In this document: piece by piece, positions 44,023 through 53,200 of the stretch
Layout of the letters: every line of letters begins with the position of its first letter
Position numbering within the stretch: position 1 is the stretch's first letter
Assembly: GCA_002686085.1 (NCBI GenBank)
Contig: NZAC01000064.1
Span: forward strand, 1 to 58,042
From: Roseibacillus sp.
GTDB taxonomy: Bacteria; Verrucomicrobiota; Verrucomicrobiia; Verrucomicrobiales; Akkermansiaceae
Reading direction: 5' to 3'
Length of the DNA: 58,042 bases
Made by a program: the position numbers and the translations under genes
The notes under the pieces: generated by a model
Seen by the model: only the letters and a program-made list of their open reading frames with translations
What the model was told of the DNA's origin: nothing
Databases searched by the model: none

Positions 44023-44973
44023 ATGCGCACTCTCAACCTTACTCTCGCCCTCGCACTGCTCTCGGCTGCTTCTATTTCCGCCGACATTAAGATTAGTCTT
44101 AAACAGGATAATACAAACCTGAAGGTGCTCGTAGACGGGAAGCTCTTCACCGAATATCACGGAGATACCCGGGTTCCATGCCTCTACCCCCTGATGAGCC
44201 CCTCCGGCACCCATCTCACAAGGCAGTATCCCTTCGTGAAGGAAGTAGCAGGGGAGAAATCAGATCACCCTCATCACACCGGTTTCTGGTTCACTCACGG
44301 AAATGTGAATGGCCATGACTTCTGGCATAAGGACGATTGCAAGATCGTGACACGCAGTGTCGGCGAGACCAAGGTGAGCTCAAGCAAAGATCAAGCCACC
44401 GTTAGCTTTACCACCGAGCTCGCCTGGGAAGCAAAAGGGAATCCCATCCTCCTGGAGAACCGCCGCTATGAAATCACACTTGCAGCAACCGCCCGCTACA
44501 TTGATGTCACCTCCACCATGAAGCCCGCTGAGGGCAAGGTGACCTTTGGCGACACCAAGGAAGGGAGTTTCGCCATCAGGACGGCTCCTTCTCTGCGCCT
44601 TGTGGGTGAAGTGGCCAAGGGAAAAATTACGAACAGCGAAGGAGTAAAGGATAACGACGCATGGGGAAAAAGGGCTCGCTGGGTTGCCTATCACGGCCCT
44701 GACTCAGCTGGTACACCCCAGGTGATCGCCATTCTTGATCATAACAAGAATTTACGCCATCCCACTTGGTGGCATGCCCGGAACTACGGTCTCCTGACCG
44801 CAAACCCCTTTGGAATCCGGGCCTTTCGAGACAACTCGGTAAAAGGTAGCGGCGACTTTCACCTCAACGAGGGCCAGAGCCTGACACAACGCTATCAACT
44901 TCTCCTTCACGAAGGTAGCTTGGAGAGCGCAAAGATCGAAGAGGCTTGGGCCTCATTTGCTGCAGACGAGTAA
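44023..44973 (+). CDS. PmoA-like (DUF6807) secreted protein
   Basis: A 316-residue protein with a signal peptide (MRTLNLTLALALLSAASISA). Conserved stretches are YPLMSPSGTHLTRQYPF, DHPHHTGFWFTHGNVNGHDFW (with a His cluster suitable for metal), FAIRTAPSLR and HPTWWHARNYGLLTANPFG. Databases name this family after methane monooxygenase (PmoA), but it is not one; it is common in Verrucomicrobia and Planctomycetes beside sugar catabolism genes and its activity is unknown. It is divergent from the sigma operon and convergent with the methyltransferase gene. Confidence 0.85.
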   Translation: MRTLNLTLALALLSAASISADIKISLKQDNTNLKVLVDGKLFTEYHGDTRVPCLYPLMSPSGTHLTRQYPFVKEVAGEKSDHPHHTGFWFTHGNVNGHDFWHKDDCKIVTRSVGETKVSSSKDQATVSFTTELAWEAKGNPILLENRRYEITLAATARYIDVTSTMKPAEGKVTFGDTKEGSFAIRTAPSLRLVGEVAKGKITNSEGVKDNDAWGKRARWVAYHGPDSAGTPQVIAILDHNKNLRHPTWWHARNYGLLTANPFGIRAFRDNSVKGSGDFHLNEGQSLTQRYQLLLHEGSLESAKIEEAWASFAADE

Positions 44974-44991
44974 TCTTTGCGGCGGTATTTG

Positions 44992-45714
44992 CTAAGTCCG
45001 CCGCCATTTGGTCAGAAGTGCTACAGTCCATTGGAACTTGCGTGCAGTCTCCCTGATTAGAAAAGGTTCATCGTGCTCTTCCAGAAGGTCGAAGGACCCA
45101 CCCAGTTCCATTTTGAGCCACTCCAAAGTCTTGCCCGGCGGCCAGTGATTCCTCGGGGTAAATTCCTCCAGCCAAGTGCAGGGCGTAGTCAAAACTAATT
45201 CCCCACCCGCCCTGACAAGACTCGGCAGGCGCGCAATCAAAAGGGACGGGTCCCTCAGGCGACACAAGAGATTGGCTGCCAGAACCCGGTCAAAATCTCC
45301 AAGGTCTGCTCTAAGGTTCATAGCGTCCCCCTGTTCGAACGAAATACATTCGGGCCGCGCATCTGCAGGTGCGTGGACATCAACAGACTCCAAAAGACTG
45401 CCCTCAGTAAGACGGGACACCTGGCATCTCCCTCGCTTCTGCATATCTATCCCCGCTTCGACGAAGGAGTGTGAATAGTCGATGGCTACCACCTCTCCAG
45501 CCAACCGGGACATTTCGAAAGCAGATCGACCCACTGCACACCCAAGGTCCAAGGCCCTATCCACAAGTCCCGACGAGAACTTTTCAACGATTCTCTTTGG
45601 AAAATCGAGGGCCCGGTCAGGGCCACCTTCCCAACCATGAATCTGTTCAGGTCTCCCATAATGGAAGAGCAGATACTCGTCCCTCAGACGCTCTGACTCG
45701 TATATGTTCGCCAT
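44992..45714 (-). CDS. Stand-alone methyltransferase like the OvoA C-terminal domain
   Basis: A 240-residue SAM-dependent methyltransferase. It matches from memory the C-terminal half of OvoA, which N-methylates 4-mercaptohistidine to ovothiol (TIGR04345): YESERLRDEYLLFHYG at the start, ALDLGCAVGRSAFEMSRL as the SAM loop, IDYSHSFVEAG, FEQGDAMNLRADLGDFD, TPCTWLEEFTPRNHW, and LIRETARKFQWTVA at the end. The OvoA sulfoxide synthase half is not in the window, so this could act alone or complement an enzyme elsewhere. It lies 36 bases after the cupin gene in the same direction. Confidence 0.85.
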   Translation of the reverse strand: MANIYESERLRDEYLLFHYGRPEQIHGWEGGPDRALDFPKRIVEKFSSGLVDRALDLGCAVGRSAFEMSRLAGEVVAIDYSHSFVEAGIDMQKRGRCQVSRLTEGSLLESVDVHAPADARPECISFEQGDAMNLRADLGDFDRVLAANLLCRLRDPSLLIARLPSLVRAGGELVLTTPCTWLEEFTPRNHWPPGKTLEWLKMELGGSFDLLEEHDEPFLIRETARKFQWTVALLTKWRRT

Positions 45715-45749
45715 TCTTGTTCAAATTGACTCATTCCATCCACAGGGTC

Positions 45750-46136
45750 TCAGTGGACGGGCTTAACTCCCTCTACGGCCACGTCACTTTGATCGTAGTA
45801 GAAATCATCAGGATCGAATTTGGGCACGGAGATATTAAACAACCTCAGCTTTCCTATTCCCCGGTGCCGACACCCAGGTTTGATCATGACCGCCGAGAGG
45901 GGTTTCACCGGAATCAACTCACCGTCCAACTCTAGGTAGCCCTCCCCTTCGAGGACAACATAGATCTCTGTGGTCTTCCGATGGTAGTGGCTCGTTGGCT
46001 CGTCCGCGAGGTCCAACAGGTGCACCGATGCAGGACCGTCCTGACCATCCGCAAATGCCCTCCGGACGACCCCGCAGCAGCAATCCTGCTCGGCAAGGCC
46101 GGCAAAATTGACTTCCTCGTACCTTTTCACGGGCAT
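45750..46136 (-). CDS. Small cupin protein
   Basis: A 128-residue single-domain cupin. Cupin motif 1 is SHYHRKTTEIYVVLEGEG (two His and a Glu as metal ligands), motif 2 KPGCRHRG; an EQDCCCGVVRR stretch with three adjacent Cys precedes it. Such proteins bind sugars or metal and may act as isomerases or dioxygenases. The ATG at 46136 overlaps the preceding stop in TAATG, so translation is coupled to the metallopeptidase-like gene. A function with the OvoA-type methyltransferase is suggested by the operon only. Confidence 0.8.
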   Translation of the reverse strand: MPVKRYEEVNFAGLAEQDCCCGVVRRAFADGQDGPASVHLLDLADEPTSHYHRKTTEIYVVLEGEGYLELDGELIPVKPLSAVMIKPGCRHRGIGKLRLFNISVPKFDPDDFYYDQSDVAVEGVKPVH

Positions 46137-47344
46137 TATCCGCCAGCCAGAGCCTCCATGATATACTTGCTTGGCCTGAAGTTTTCGATGATCACATGCC
46201 ATTCGCCCCCCCTCTTCATCCGCACTTCTTTCAGGTTGAAATTCGGGGTCTTATGGGGAGCAAAAAGAATGTCGTCATGAGTACTGTTTTCGTGCTTCTT
46301 GAACATTTCCGGCACGATATCACCACCAAGGTGATCATCTCTTCCCGTGGCGAGGTGACAGGTTCCTAGCACCTTCTCATCCTGAATATCTTGATACGAC
46401 ACTGGGAGAACTTGCGTCCCAAACCCAAGTTCTCCAAGGGTTCCCGTCATAGGGTCGTCCGCGAGACGTCTGTTGTGTTGGTCGATGGTATCCTGGTTCC
46501 CCTCGATCAGGGTCGCTTTGACGACATCTCGGTTCACCACATCGAGAATTCCAAGCGTGCCATCTTCATACTTCATGGGGAACTGACCTTGGGCGTCCTC
46601 TGGAACGAAATACACCTCTCCCGCGGGAAGATTCGCAATATCCGGGGTTGTTCCCTTACACAACCCGTGGGACTTCTGAGCCTCCTGCTCTCCAAGGTCA
46701 AGGGAGGCTTCAAGAACACGGCCATCTTCGAGGCCGAACTCAATCTCAACTTTTTCAGCACGGGTCATCGCCAGACGGATCCTTTCGGCATCTGCTGACA
46801 CCTCATCGTAATCAACCGCAAGTCCAGAACTGAGAATGATTTCATTCATCCCGTGCATGGTTGCTCCCCTGAACCCATATTCTTTGCATTTGGCGGTGAG
46901 AGGAGCCGTTGCAGAATACGTGGAAACGCAGAGAATCAGATCGTAATTTGCATAGATATCCCGGTCCAGGGAGAGCTCTTCTCCCTTCGTGTTCCAAACC
47001 TCGTCGTCAAGATCAAGATTCGACCCCTTGGTGCACCGATAGGCAAACATTTCTCCCCCAGTCATCCCAAGCTGGTCCATGACCCCCGCGTGAAGTGTCT
47101 CGTAGAAGTACTTGTGAGCGTTTTTCTGCACTTCAAATCCTTCCTGCTCGAGAAAAGCAAAGTTTCGTATCAGTTCTTGCGGCTCCTGAAAATCGGTGAG
47201 GATACAGACCCGGCACCCCTGCGTCGGCTCGAAAACAGTCGATAGGAGCCGCGCTGGGTCAAAGGGAGGAAACTTTCTCCTCGAGGGATTCTGCAAAATT
47301 GCCTCGTCGAGGTAGGGCGGGAGCATTCGGGTGATGGATTGCAT
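46136..47344 (-). CDS. M29-like metallopeptidase (thermophilic aminopeptidase fold)
   Basis: A 402-residue protein resembling family M29 aminopeptidases (AmpS/AmpT). Putative metal ligands are kept in order: GEVYFVPED, GELGFGT, TCHLATGRDDHLGG and the H-x-D in THDDILF. M29 enzymes use two metal ions to remove N-terminal residues. The N-terminus (MLPPYLDEAILQNPSRRK) is not standard. Starts at 47365 (ATG) or 47380 (TTG) are alternatives. Its stop overlaps the cupin start, so the three genes from here to 44992 form a unit. Confidence 0.7.
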   Translation of the reverse strand: MQSITRMLPPYLDEAILQNPSRRKFPPFDPARLLSTVFEPTQGCRVCILTDFQEPQELIRNFAFLEQEGFEVQKNAHKYFYETLHAGVMDQLGMTGGEMFAYRCTKGSNLDLDDEVWNTKGEELSLDRDIYANYDLILCVSTYSATAPLTAKCKEYGFRGATMHGMNEIILSSGLAVDYDEVSADAERIRLAMTRAEKVEIEFGLEDGRVLEASLDLGEQEAQKSHGLCKGTTPDIANLPAGEVYFVPEDAQGQFPMKYEDGTLGILDVVNRDVVKATLIEGNQDTIDQHNRRLADDPMTGTLGELGFGTQVLPVSYQDIQDEKVLGTCHLATGRDDHLGGDIVPEMFKKHENSTHDDILFAPHKTPNFNLKEVRMKRGGEWHVIIENFRPSKYIMEALAGG

Positions 47345-47413
47345 GGCAGGGCACACTACGAGCATTCGAAAATCGGGCAAGAGAAGAAGGAGACCACAAA
47401 CGCTATTATCTCT

Positions 47414-47878
47414 TCAGGAATCCCCTCCCTCCATCTCCATCCCCTTGTCCCTCAGCTCCTCAAGGACGCTGGTCATATCCTTCAAGCCCTCCCAAACCTC
47501 TCTCAGGACATACAACGGGGCCTGCTGGCGAACGGCCAATGCGATCGAATCGCTTGGGCGGGCATCGAGCTCAACAATCAGCTTCTCGCTGATTTCATTT
47601 TCTGCCTCGATAAACAGTCGCGCGAAGAATACGTCATTTTCGACCCTCACGATGACGACCCTCTGCACCACGGCCCCAAAGGCCCTCAGTGCATCATTGA
47701 AGAGGTCATGGGTAAGAGGACGCGGCGGCTTACGATCGGAAAGCGCATCATTGATGGAAGCCCCAATCGCTGGTTCGATGTAAAAGACGATCGACTTCTT
47801 CCCGTCACCCAGAAATACCGCACAACCTGCCTGCGTGGGCAAGAGCGCCACGGGGTCCACTTTCACTAGATCAGGCAC
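47414..47878 (-). CDS. Bifunctional nuclease (BFN/DUF151) domain protein
   Basis: A 154-residue protein of the bifunctional nuclease family (acts on DNA and RNA in plant and Thermotoga members). The core reads VFFARLFIE... and VELDARPSDSIALAVRQQAPLYV, the family signature. It starts at GTG 47878; GTG 47866 (MKVDPVALLPTQAG) is the more typical N-terminus. It follows the gamma carbonic anhydrase gene by 9 bases in the same direction. Confidence 0.87.
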   Translation of the reverse strand: MPDLVKVDPVALLPTQAGCAVFLGDGKKSIVFYIEPAIGASINDALSDRKPPRPLTHDLFNDALRAFGAVVQRVVIVRVENDVFFARLFIEAENEISEKLIVELDARPSDSIALAVRQQAPLYVLREVWEGLKDMTSVLEELRDKGMEMEGGDS

Positions 47879-47887
47879 GACGAAAGG

Positions 47888-48409
47888 TTACCGACGATCC
47901 AGGTTTCGGGCGAGGAACTTCCGCCTATTTTCGACATATTTCTCGGCCCACACCTTAACCCCAGCCTGCTCCTCGACACTCAATCGGCGAACCACTTTTC
48001 CAGGAGAACCAAGCACAAGAGAACCCGGTGGAATCTTCATACCCATAGTGATAAGAGTGTTGGCTCCAATGATGCATCGCTCTCCAATGATTGCGCCATC
48101 AAGCACGGTCGCTCCCATTCCCACAAGGACCTCATTCCCAATCTGGCAGGCATGGACAATAGCTCCATGGCCTACCGTGACGAGCTCTCCTAGATAACAG
48201 CCCTGGTTGCTCTCGACGTGCAGAACCGCGTTATCCTGGACATTTGACCGCGGGCCCACCTCGATTTCATGAATATCTCCCCGGAGGGTCGAATTATACC
48301 AGACACTCGCTTCCTCACCAACTTTCACTCTGCCGATGAGATCAGCACTCGATGCCACAAAGGCGCTCTCATCAATTTGTGGCCAGTGGTCCTCAAACGG
48401 CTCAATCAT
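47888..48409 (-). CDS. Gamma-class carbonic anhydrase family protein
   Basis: A 173-residue left-handed beta-helix protein. It reads SVWYNSTLRGDIHEIEVG, SNVQDNAVLHV, TVGHGAIVHACQIGN and VLVGMGATVLDGAIIGERCIIGA, with three His at the spacing of the trimer-interface zinc/iron site of the gamma class. It is short, lacking the acidic loop of Methanosarcina Cam, so activity is uncertain. First gene of a short minus-strand set. Confidence 0.88.
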   Translation of the reverse strand: MIEPFEDHWPQIDESAFVASSADLIGRVKVGEEASVWYNSTLRGDIHEIEVGPRSNVQDNAVLHVESNQGCYLGELVTVGHGAIVHACQIGNEVLVGMGATVLDGAIIGERCIIGANTLITMGMKIPPGSLVLGSPGKVVRRLSVEEQAGVKVWAEKYVENRRKFLARNLDRR

Positions 48410-48552
48410 CTCTGGATCTTAAGAAGACCTCTCGAAAACCCAAGGAACGAAACCTCTAGAATTGGCTGGGAACACTCCGAGGAAAGACTGGCGGGACAAG
48501 AAAGCGAGAGGTCAAGCTGGTCAGGCCGGGGCGTTCACTGCTAAGTGGGACC

Positions 48553-49575
48553 GTGGAATTGATTACTATCGCCCAGCTCAGGCAAACCGCCAGTGAGACC
48601 CCCAAGGAAGCGTTTTTCTACGCCCAGATCCAAGACCGCTCGGATAAGACGACCAAAAGCGGTTCTCCCTACATGGAACTTACCCTCGCCGATGCTACCA
48701 GCAACTTTACCCTCAAGGTATGGAGCAACCACTCTCAATTCACAGAGCTGAGTGAACTCCCCTCTGGATCCTCTATCCGGGCGGAGGGTCATTGGAGTCA
48801 GAATCAATACGGAATCGATGGCAAAAACTGGCGATGGCGCTCTCTCAACGAATCAGAAACCGAGGACTTCCTCCGGGGCGATCCCGCCACTGCGCGTAAA
48901 CAGCAGGAGGACTGGGATCATATCATCGCTGCTTGTGCCGCATTGAAGGACCCTCGCCTGCTCGCACTCGCCAACAAGTTTCTGGAGGACTTTGGCGAGC
49001 GCTTCCGCCGCGCCGCCGCAGCTCGCCGGAACCACCACGCCCGCCGTGGTGGCCTCATCGAGCATGTGTCACAGATGATGCGCACGGCCTCTGCGATCTC
49101 AAGCGCATACCCGGACCTCAACAAAGACCTTCTTCTCTCCGGTGTCCTTTTTCACGATTGTGGCAAGCTATGGGAAAACAACTACCCGGAAGCAGGATTT
49201 GCTCAAAACATCAACCTACACGGCGAGATGATGGGGCACATCGCACTCGGTATTGAGCTCGTTAACAAGCTCTGGCGAGATCTTCTAGAATCGCCTCTTT
49301 CCAGCTCCTGGGGAACACTTGACCCTCCCAGCGACCTCGTTCGCCTTCACCTTCTTCATCTCATTGCCAGCCACCATGGCACCCGCGAGTTTGGCTCACC
49401 AACTCTACCCTCAACACCAGAGGCCTTCGCCCTCCATTATATCGATAACCTCGATGCAAAATACGAAATGCTCGCCATGGCCTACGAGGCCAATAACGAG
49501 CTCGCCCCCGGCATTCTCGCCCGACAATTTCCATTGCCGGCTAACCCCATTACCCCCCTTCGGGCCTTCGACTAA
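48553..49575 (+). CDS. 3'-5' exoribonuclease YhaM-like (OB-fold plus HD domain)
   Basis: A 340-residue protein starting at GTG 48553. Residues about 10-100 form an OB-fold nucleic-acid-binding domain (FFYAQIQDRSDKTTKSGSPY), and about 160-300 the HD phosphohydrolase domain (NHHARRGGLIEHVSQMM, VLFHDCGKLWE, LIASHHGTREFG and DNLDAKYEM). This is the YhaM/CbfA layout, which degrades RNA or single-stranded DNA from the 3' end. It is a lone gene divergent from the carbonic anhydrase gene. Confidence 0.92.
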   Translation: MELITIAQLRQTASETPKEAFFYAQIQDRSDKTTKSGSPYMELTLADATSNFTLKVWSNHSQFTELSELPSGSSIRAEGHWSQNQYGIDGKNWRWRSLNESETEDFLRGDPATARKQQEDWDHIIAACAALKDPRLLALANKFLEDFGERFRRAAAARRNHHARRGGLIEHVSQMMRTASAISSAYPDLNKDLLLSGVLFHDCGKLWENNYPEAGFAQNINLHGEMMGHIALGIELVNKLWRDLLESPLSSSWGTLDPPSDLVRLHLLHLIASHHGTREFGSPTLPSTPEAFALHYIDNLDAKYEMLAMAYEANNELAPGILARQFPLPANPITPLRAFD

Positions 49576-49608
49576 CTCTCCTCATTGGGGCACAAAGCCA
49601 AGCCCTTT

Positions 49609-49977
49609 TTAAATCCTCTCACCCGAATCGATCCGCTCCTGAACCTGTTGGAGAAGCACTTCCAGTTCGTTGGCCCGCCGCACAGTCACCGAGTATTTTA
49701 TCCCCACTCCAACCGCCCCAACGAGGCAACACAGCAAACCCACCCCTGCCAGTACGACCCCTCCAAAGACGTAGTAAAGTCCTTCCCACCTCGGTGAGGA
49801 ACTGATGCCGGCTGCTACCGCCGCAATCAGAGGGGCAAGAGTCAGACAGGAAGCTCCTACCGTAAGCGTGATCGTCGCCCAATTCTTGACCGCCCGCACT
49901 AAGAGAAAGGCCCCTACCAGAAACGGGATCTGGATCACGGCATAGCTAAGGCAGTGAATGAGAAATTCTGAACGCAT
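49609..49977 (-). CDS. Small membrane protein of unknown function
   Basis: A 122-residue protein with about three membrane helices (AVIQIPFLVGAFLLVRAV, TLTVGASCLTLAPLIAAVAA, GLYYVFGGVVLAGVGLLCCL) and a short coiled-coil tail (ANELEVLLQQVQERIDSG). No family was recognised. It is convergent with the exoribonuclease gene (33 bases between). Confidence 0.5.
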   Translation of the reverse strand: MRSEFLIHCLSYAVIQIPFLVGAFLLVRAVKNWATITLTVGASCLTLAPLIAAVAAGISSSPRWEGLYYVFGGVVLAGVGLLCCLVGAVGVGIKYSVTVRRANELEVLLQQVQERIDSGERI

Positions 49978-50068
49978 CCGGTGATCTTGCCTCGGAGATG
50001 ACGAGAGCGCGATCTAATTGCCGGCGTAGTTCTGGCGCCTCCTGAAGATCTCGTGCACGTGAGAGCCC

Positions 50069-50938
50069 TTATCCTGCTGCCTTCACCGCCGCTAAAACCT
50101 TCACCGCCTGCCACGTGGCATCCACATTGTGCACCCGGAAGATTTGGGCTCCCTCTGCCATCCCAGCGGCCAGAAGCCCGATCGTTCCGGCATCCCGCGC
50201 GACCGGGTCCTCAAGGCCCAGGACGTCCCCGATCACCGTCTTTCTTGAGACCGGCAGTAAAATCGGCCGATTGAATTGGTGGAGCCGCCCCAGCTCGCGA
50301 ATTAGACGCAGGTTGTCTTCTCGCTGTTTGGCAAAATCAATTCCCGGATCGAGAACAAGATGGTCCCCGGAAAGGCCCGCGGACGTGGCTAGGTTCATCT
50401 TCTCACCGAAAAATCGCTCCAGCTCGCCCATGATGTCCTCCCATTGCTGGCCGGTCCGCTCCTCCTTGGGAGGACCTGCCGTGTGCATCACTAAAAGGGC
50501 CGCTCCATAATCTGCAACGAGGCGAGCATTCTCGTCATCGGGCAATCCACTCATGTCATTGATCAATTCTCCCCCCAGCTCCAGCGCAACCTTGATCACT
50601 TCCGGCCGCCACGTATTCACTGAAAGAACGGGTGGCCACACCTGCTCAGAATCCCGAGGCTGCATCCTCGCGAGAGCCTCCTTCCATTTCCCGAGGACTC
50701 CCCGGAGCCGTTCGCATTCCTCCTCCACAGATATCGCAGCCCGGTTCGTCCGCGCACTCTCCGCCCCGATGTCCACAATATCAGCTCCTGCTGCAACCTG
50801 AAGGCAGGCCTGATCGAGAGCCTCGGTGGCATCAAGCGTGCCGTCACCTGAGAAAGAATCATCGTTCACATTAACGATCCCCATCAACAGCGAGCGTCTT
50901 GGAAATCTCAAGTTTCGCTCGGGGAGACACAGGTTCAT
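50069..50938 (-). CDS. folP: Dihydropteroate synthase, divergent
   Basis: Makes dihydropteroate from hydroxymethyl-dihydropterin pyrophosphate and p-aminobenzoate in folate synthesis. The 289-residue protein (ATG 50938) keeps most active-site residues: MGIVNVNDDSFS, INDMSG, LVLDPGIDFAKQREDN, LPVSRK and RVHNV. Two loops differ from the norm: DIGAESARTNR instead of GGESTRPG, and VNTWRPE instead of VDTSKPE (Asp to Asn). These loops bind pterin and p-aminobenzoate, so substrate or sulfonamide response may be altered. An upstream in-frame start at 51094 would overlap the SDR gene. Confidence 0.85.
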   Translation of the reverse strand: MNLCLPERNLRFPRRSLLMGIVNVNDDSFSGDGTLDATEALDQACLQVAAGADIVDIGAESARTNRAAISVEEECERLRGVLGKWKEALARMQPRDSEQVWPPVLSVNTWRPEVIKVALELGGELINDMSGLPDDENARLVADYGAALLVMHTAGPPKEERTGQQWEDIMGELERFFGEKMNLATSAGLSGDHLVLDPGIDFAKQREDNLRLIRELGRLHQFNRPILLPVSRKTVIGDVLGLEDPVARDAGTIGLLAAGMAEGAQIFRVHNVDATWQAVKVLAAVKAAG

Positions 50939-50987
50939 ATCGCTAGCGATAGTTATTTCTGACAAAGGGCCTTTTTTAAAGCCTTGA

Positions 50988-51671
50988 TCATACAGAGAGG
51001 GAACGACCGTTGTCTCCAGCGTCAAGTTTCTCCAGAATCGGCAAGGCGCTCTCTGCCCACTGCTGCGGGTCCGGGCACTCGGATGCGCCCCCACCCCATA
51101 CGGTTCTCAGCATATCCGTATCGATGACTCCAGGGTTGAATGCTACTGCTGCGAGATTCTCAGGCAACTCGCTGGACAGAGCCTGAGTCATCCCCTCAAT
51201 CGCCCACTTGGTCGCGCAGTAAGGAGCTACCTCTGGCGAGGTAGACCGACCCCACCCAGAACTGAAATTCACGATCACCCCCTTATTCTGGTCAATCATG
51301 ATCGGAACTGCGTGACGCAAGACATTCGCTACCCCTTTGATGTTCACATCAATCACCTGCCCGAATTCATCGCTCTGAATCTCCCATAGCGGAGCCGGCT
51401 CATGAATGAGAGCCGCATTGTTGAGGAGAAGCCGTGGCGGACCAACCTCGCGCAGGGCAGCCCCGCAGAAGGCTTTCACCTCGTCTTCTTCCACCACGTC
51501 AACCGAAGCTAAAAAGTGCCCCTCTCCAAGGCGCTCTGCCACCTCCTTCACGGCGCCGGCACTCCTTGCCAGCCCGGCAACAACCCATCCTCTTTCAGCA
51601 AGGCCAACAGCCATTGCCCGCCCCAACCCGCGTGAGCACCCCGTAATCCATGCAACTCTCTGATCGAGCAT
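50988..51671 (-). CDS. Short-chain dehydrogenase/reductase
   Basis: A classical SDR of 227 residues: the NAD(P) loop TGCSRGLGRAM near 11-21, LLNNAALIHE near 83-92, catalytic Ser in VNFSSGWGRS and YCATKWAIEG. The substrate is unknown; lying upstream of folP in the same direction, a pterin role like that of pteridine reductases is conceivable but unsupported by residues. It starts at ATG 51671. Confidence 0.88.
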   Translation of the reverse strand: MLDQRVAWITGCSRGLGRAMAVGLAERGWVVAGLARSAGAVKEVAERLGEGHFLASVDVVEEDEVKAFCGAALREVGPPRLLLNNAALIHEPAPLWEIQSDEFGQVIDVNIKGVANVLRHAVPIMIDQNKGVIVNFSSGWGRSTSPEVAPYCATKWAIEGMTQALSSELPENLAAVAFNPGVIDTDMLRTVWGGGASECPDPQQWAESALPILEKLDAGDNGRSLSV

Positions 51672-51805
51672 GGCGCACGATTAGAGCCTGTCCCTCCGCC
51701 CCACGAGACAATTCTGCATTCCCGTCACAGTTGGAAGGCTGGGTGGAAATGAAGAAAATCACGGTTTGCCCTTATCACTACACGCTCCCATGCCTATGGG
51801 AGGAC

Positions 51806-53200
51806 ATGTCTGAGCAGAAAAGAAAACGCTCTTGGTGGAAATGGCTTCTTTCTCTGACACTTCTTGCACTCCTGACCCCCGTGATTGTTCTCCTTGTGTT
51901 CAAGGCCAGCACCGAGAAAGCCTGGGAGCAATACGAGGCCGAGTGGCACTCTCGTGATCCGTTCTCTGTAAGCCATTACCTACCCGCTCCTGTCCCGAAA
52001 TCGCAGAATCTCGCCTTCCACCCCCTCTTCGAGAATCTCGAAAAGCGCGGATCTCCCGCACACACTTGGTTTGCCTCATTTCGCGCAAACCCTGCCTGCC
52101 CCGGCGCCCAAGATGACTTCAGGGCCAATCCCGCCACAATGCAGCGATCTGATCTATCCAGAATCGCCTCGGTAGCTCTCTTAGACTCCAAGAAAGAACG
52201 TATTGCCGAACTCGTTCGCCTCAATCAGCCCGTGAGCGAACAACTCGACCAACTCTCGGAGGCCCTTGCCCAGCGGCCGCACTACCACGTCCCACATCCA
52301 TGGCATGACTCCCTCCTTCTATTAGAGACGGAGAGCTCTGGTCTGCAGATCCTGAGTGCAGCCCATGGCTATCTCCTTCGCGCAACCCTGCATCTCCATT
52401 CCGAGAACCCATCGGGAGCAGCTGCCGATATCACGAGCTGCCTTCGCCTCTCCTCCGTGGTGGGACAGGATCCCTTGCTGATGAACCTCCTTGCTGAATG
52501 CAAACTCCGCTCACTCGCTCTCAGCGCTCTGTGGGACGGCCTCGCAGGTAAGAGCTGGAGTGAAGAAGACCTTCGAAAGTTGGGCAAGAAGCTCTCGACT
52601 ATTCCCCCAGCACACGACCGACTTCTTAATGTCATCCGAGTATCCCGGGCACAGGTTCTAGGACTTATTGATCAACTTCAGGATTTCTCCGCGGGAGGTG
52701 GCAGTGGGAAGGCCCCCGCACTCACTCGTTTTTTTCTCGCCGCGAATCGACTTTCCTACTGCCGGGATCTTCAAGAATGCATTCTGGCACCAGGAGGAGA
52801 GCTCGCCCAACAAACCACCCGTTCCGGCCTCAGGCATTATGAGGAACGACTTCAGGATCGGGCCCAAGGGCTCTCGAAATATATCAACGCCCCAAGCCTG
52901 ATGATGGCTACCAGTTTCAGCGGCCCGTTCTCCAGCACTCTTGAATCGGACGGAGAAGTCCTCGCCGCACGGTGGGCCATCGAGATTGAGCTTCATCGCG
53001 CGATCCATGGATCCTACCCCTCCACGCTGGAAGCCCTGACGCCAACAGCCTTGAAAACTCTGGAGGCGGCCGTAACGAAGGGGCAGAAGACCGTCTATCA
53101 GCTGAAAAAGGATGGAACCCCGGTGATCTCAATCGAGTGGCCGGCTGGCACCGGGCCTGCAAAAGACACTGTATGGAGCTACCCACCCTCAAATCCCTGA
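51806..53200 (+). CDS. Membrane-anchored hypothetical protein (Verrucomicrobia-type)
   Basis: A 464-residue protein; the ATG at 51806 has an excellent ribosome site (GGGAGGAC). A basic N-terminus and one membrane helix (about 13-33: LLSLTLLALLTPVIVLLVF) anchor it, and the remainder is helical with TPR-like spacing (LRATLHLHSENPSGAAADITSCLRLSSVV) up to a short beta-rich end (TVYQLKKDGTPVISIEW). No enzyme motif was found. It is convergent with nothing and runs 135 bases upstream of rpmB. Confidence 0.55.
   Translation: MSEQKRKRSWWKWLLSLTLLALLTPVIVLLVFKASTEKAWEQYEAEWHSRDPFSVSHYLPAPVPKSQNLAFHPLFENLEKRGSPAHTWFASFRANPACPGAQDDFRANPATMQRSDLSRIASVALLDSKKERIAELVRLNQPVSEQLDQLSEALAQRPHYHVPHPWHDSLLLLETESSGLQILSAAHGYLLRATLHLHSENPSGAAADITSCLRLSSVVGQDPLLMNLLAECKLRSLALSALWDGLAGKSWSEEDLRKLGKKLSTIPPAHDRLLNVIRVSRAQVLGLIDQLQDFSAGGGSGKAPALTRFFLAANRLSYCRDLQECILAPGGELAQQTTRSGLRHYEERLQDRAQGLSKYINAPSLMMATSFSGPFSSTLESDGEVLAARWAIEIELHRAIHGSYPSTLEALTPTALKTLEAAVTKGQKTVYQLKKDGTPVISIEWPAGTGPAKDTVWSYPPSNP

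Noticed and set aside
44023-44973. Methane monooxygenase subunit (the name PmoA)
   Set aside because: It is a soluble exported DUF6807 protein without the membrane helices of particulate methane monooxygenase.
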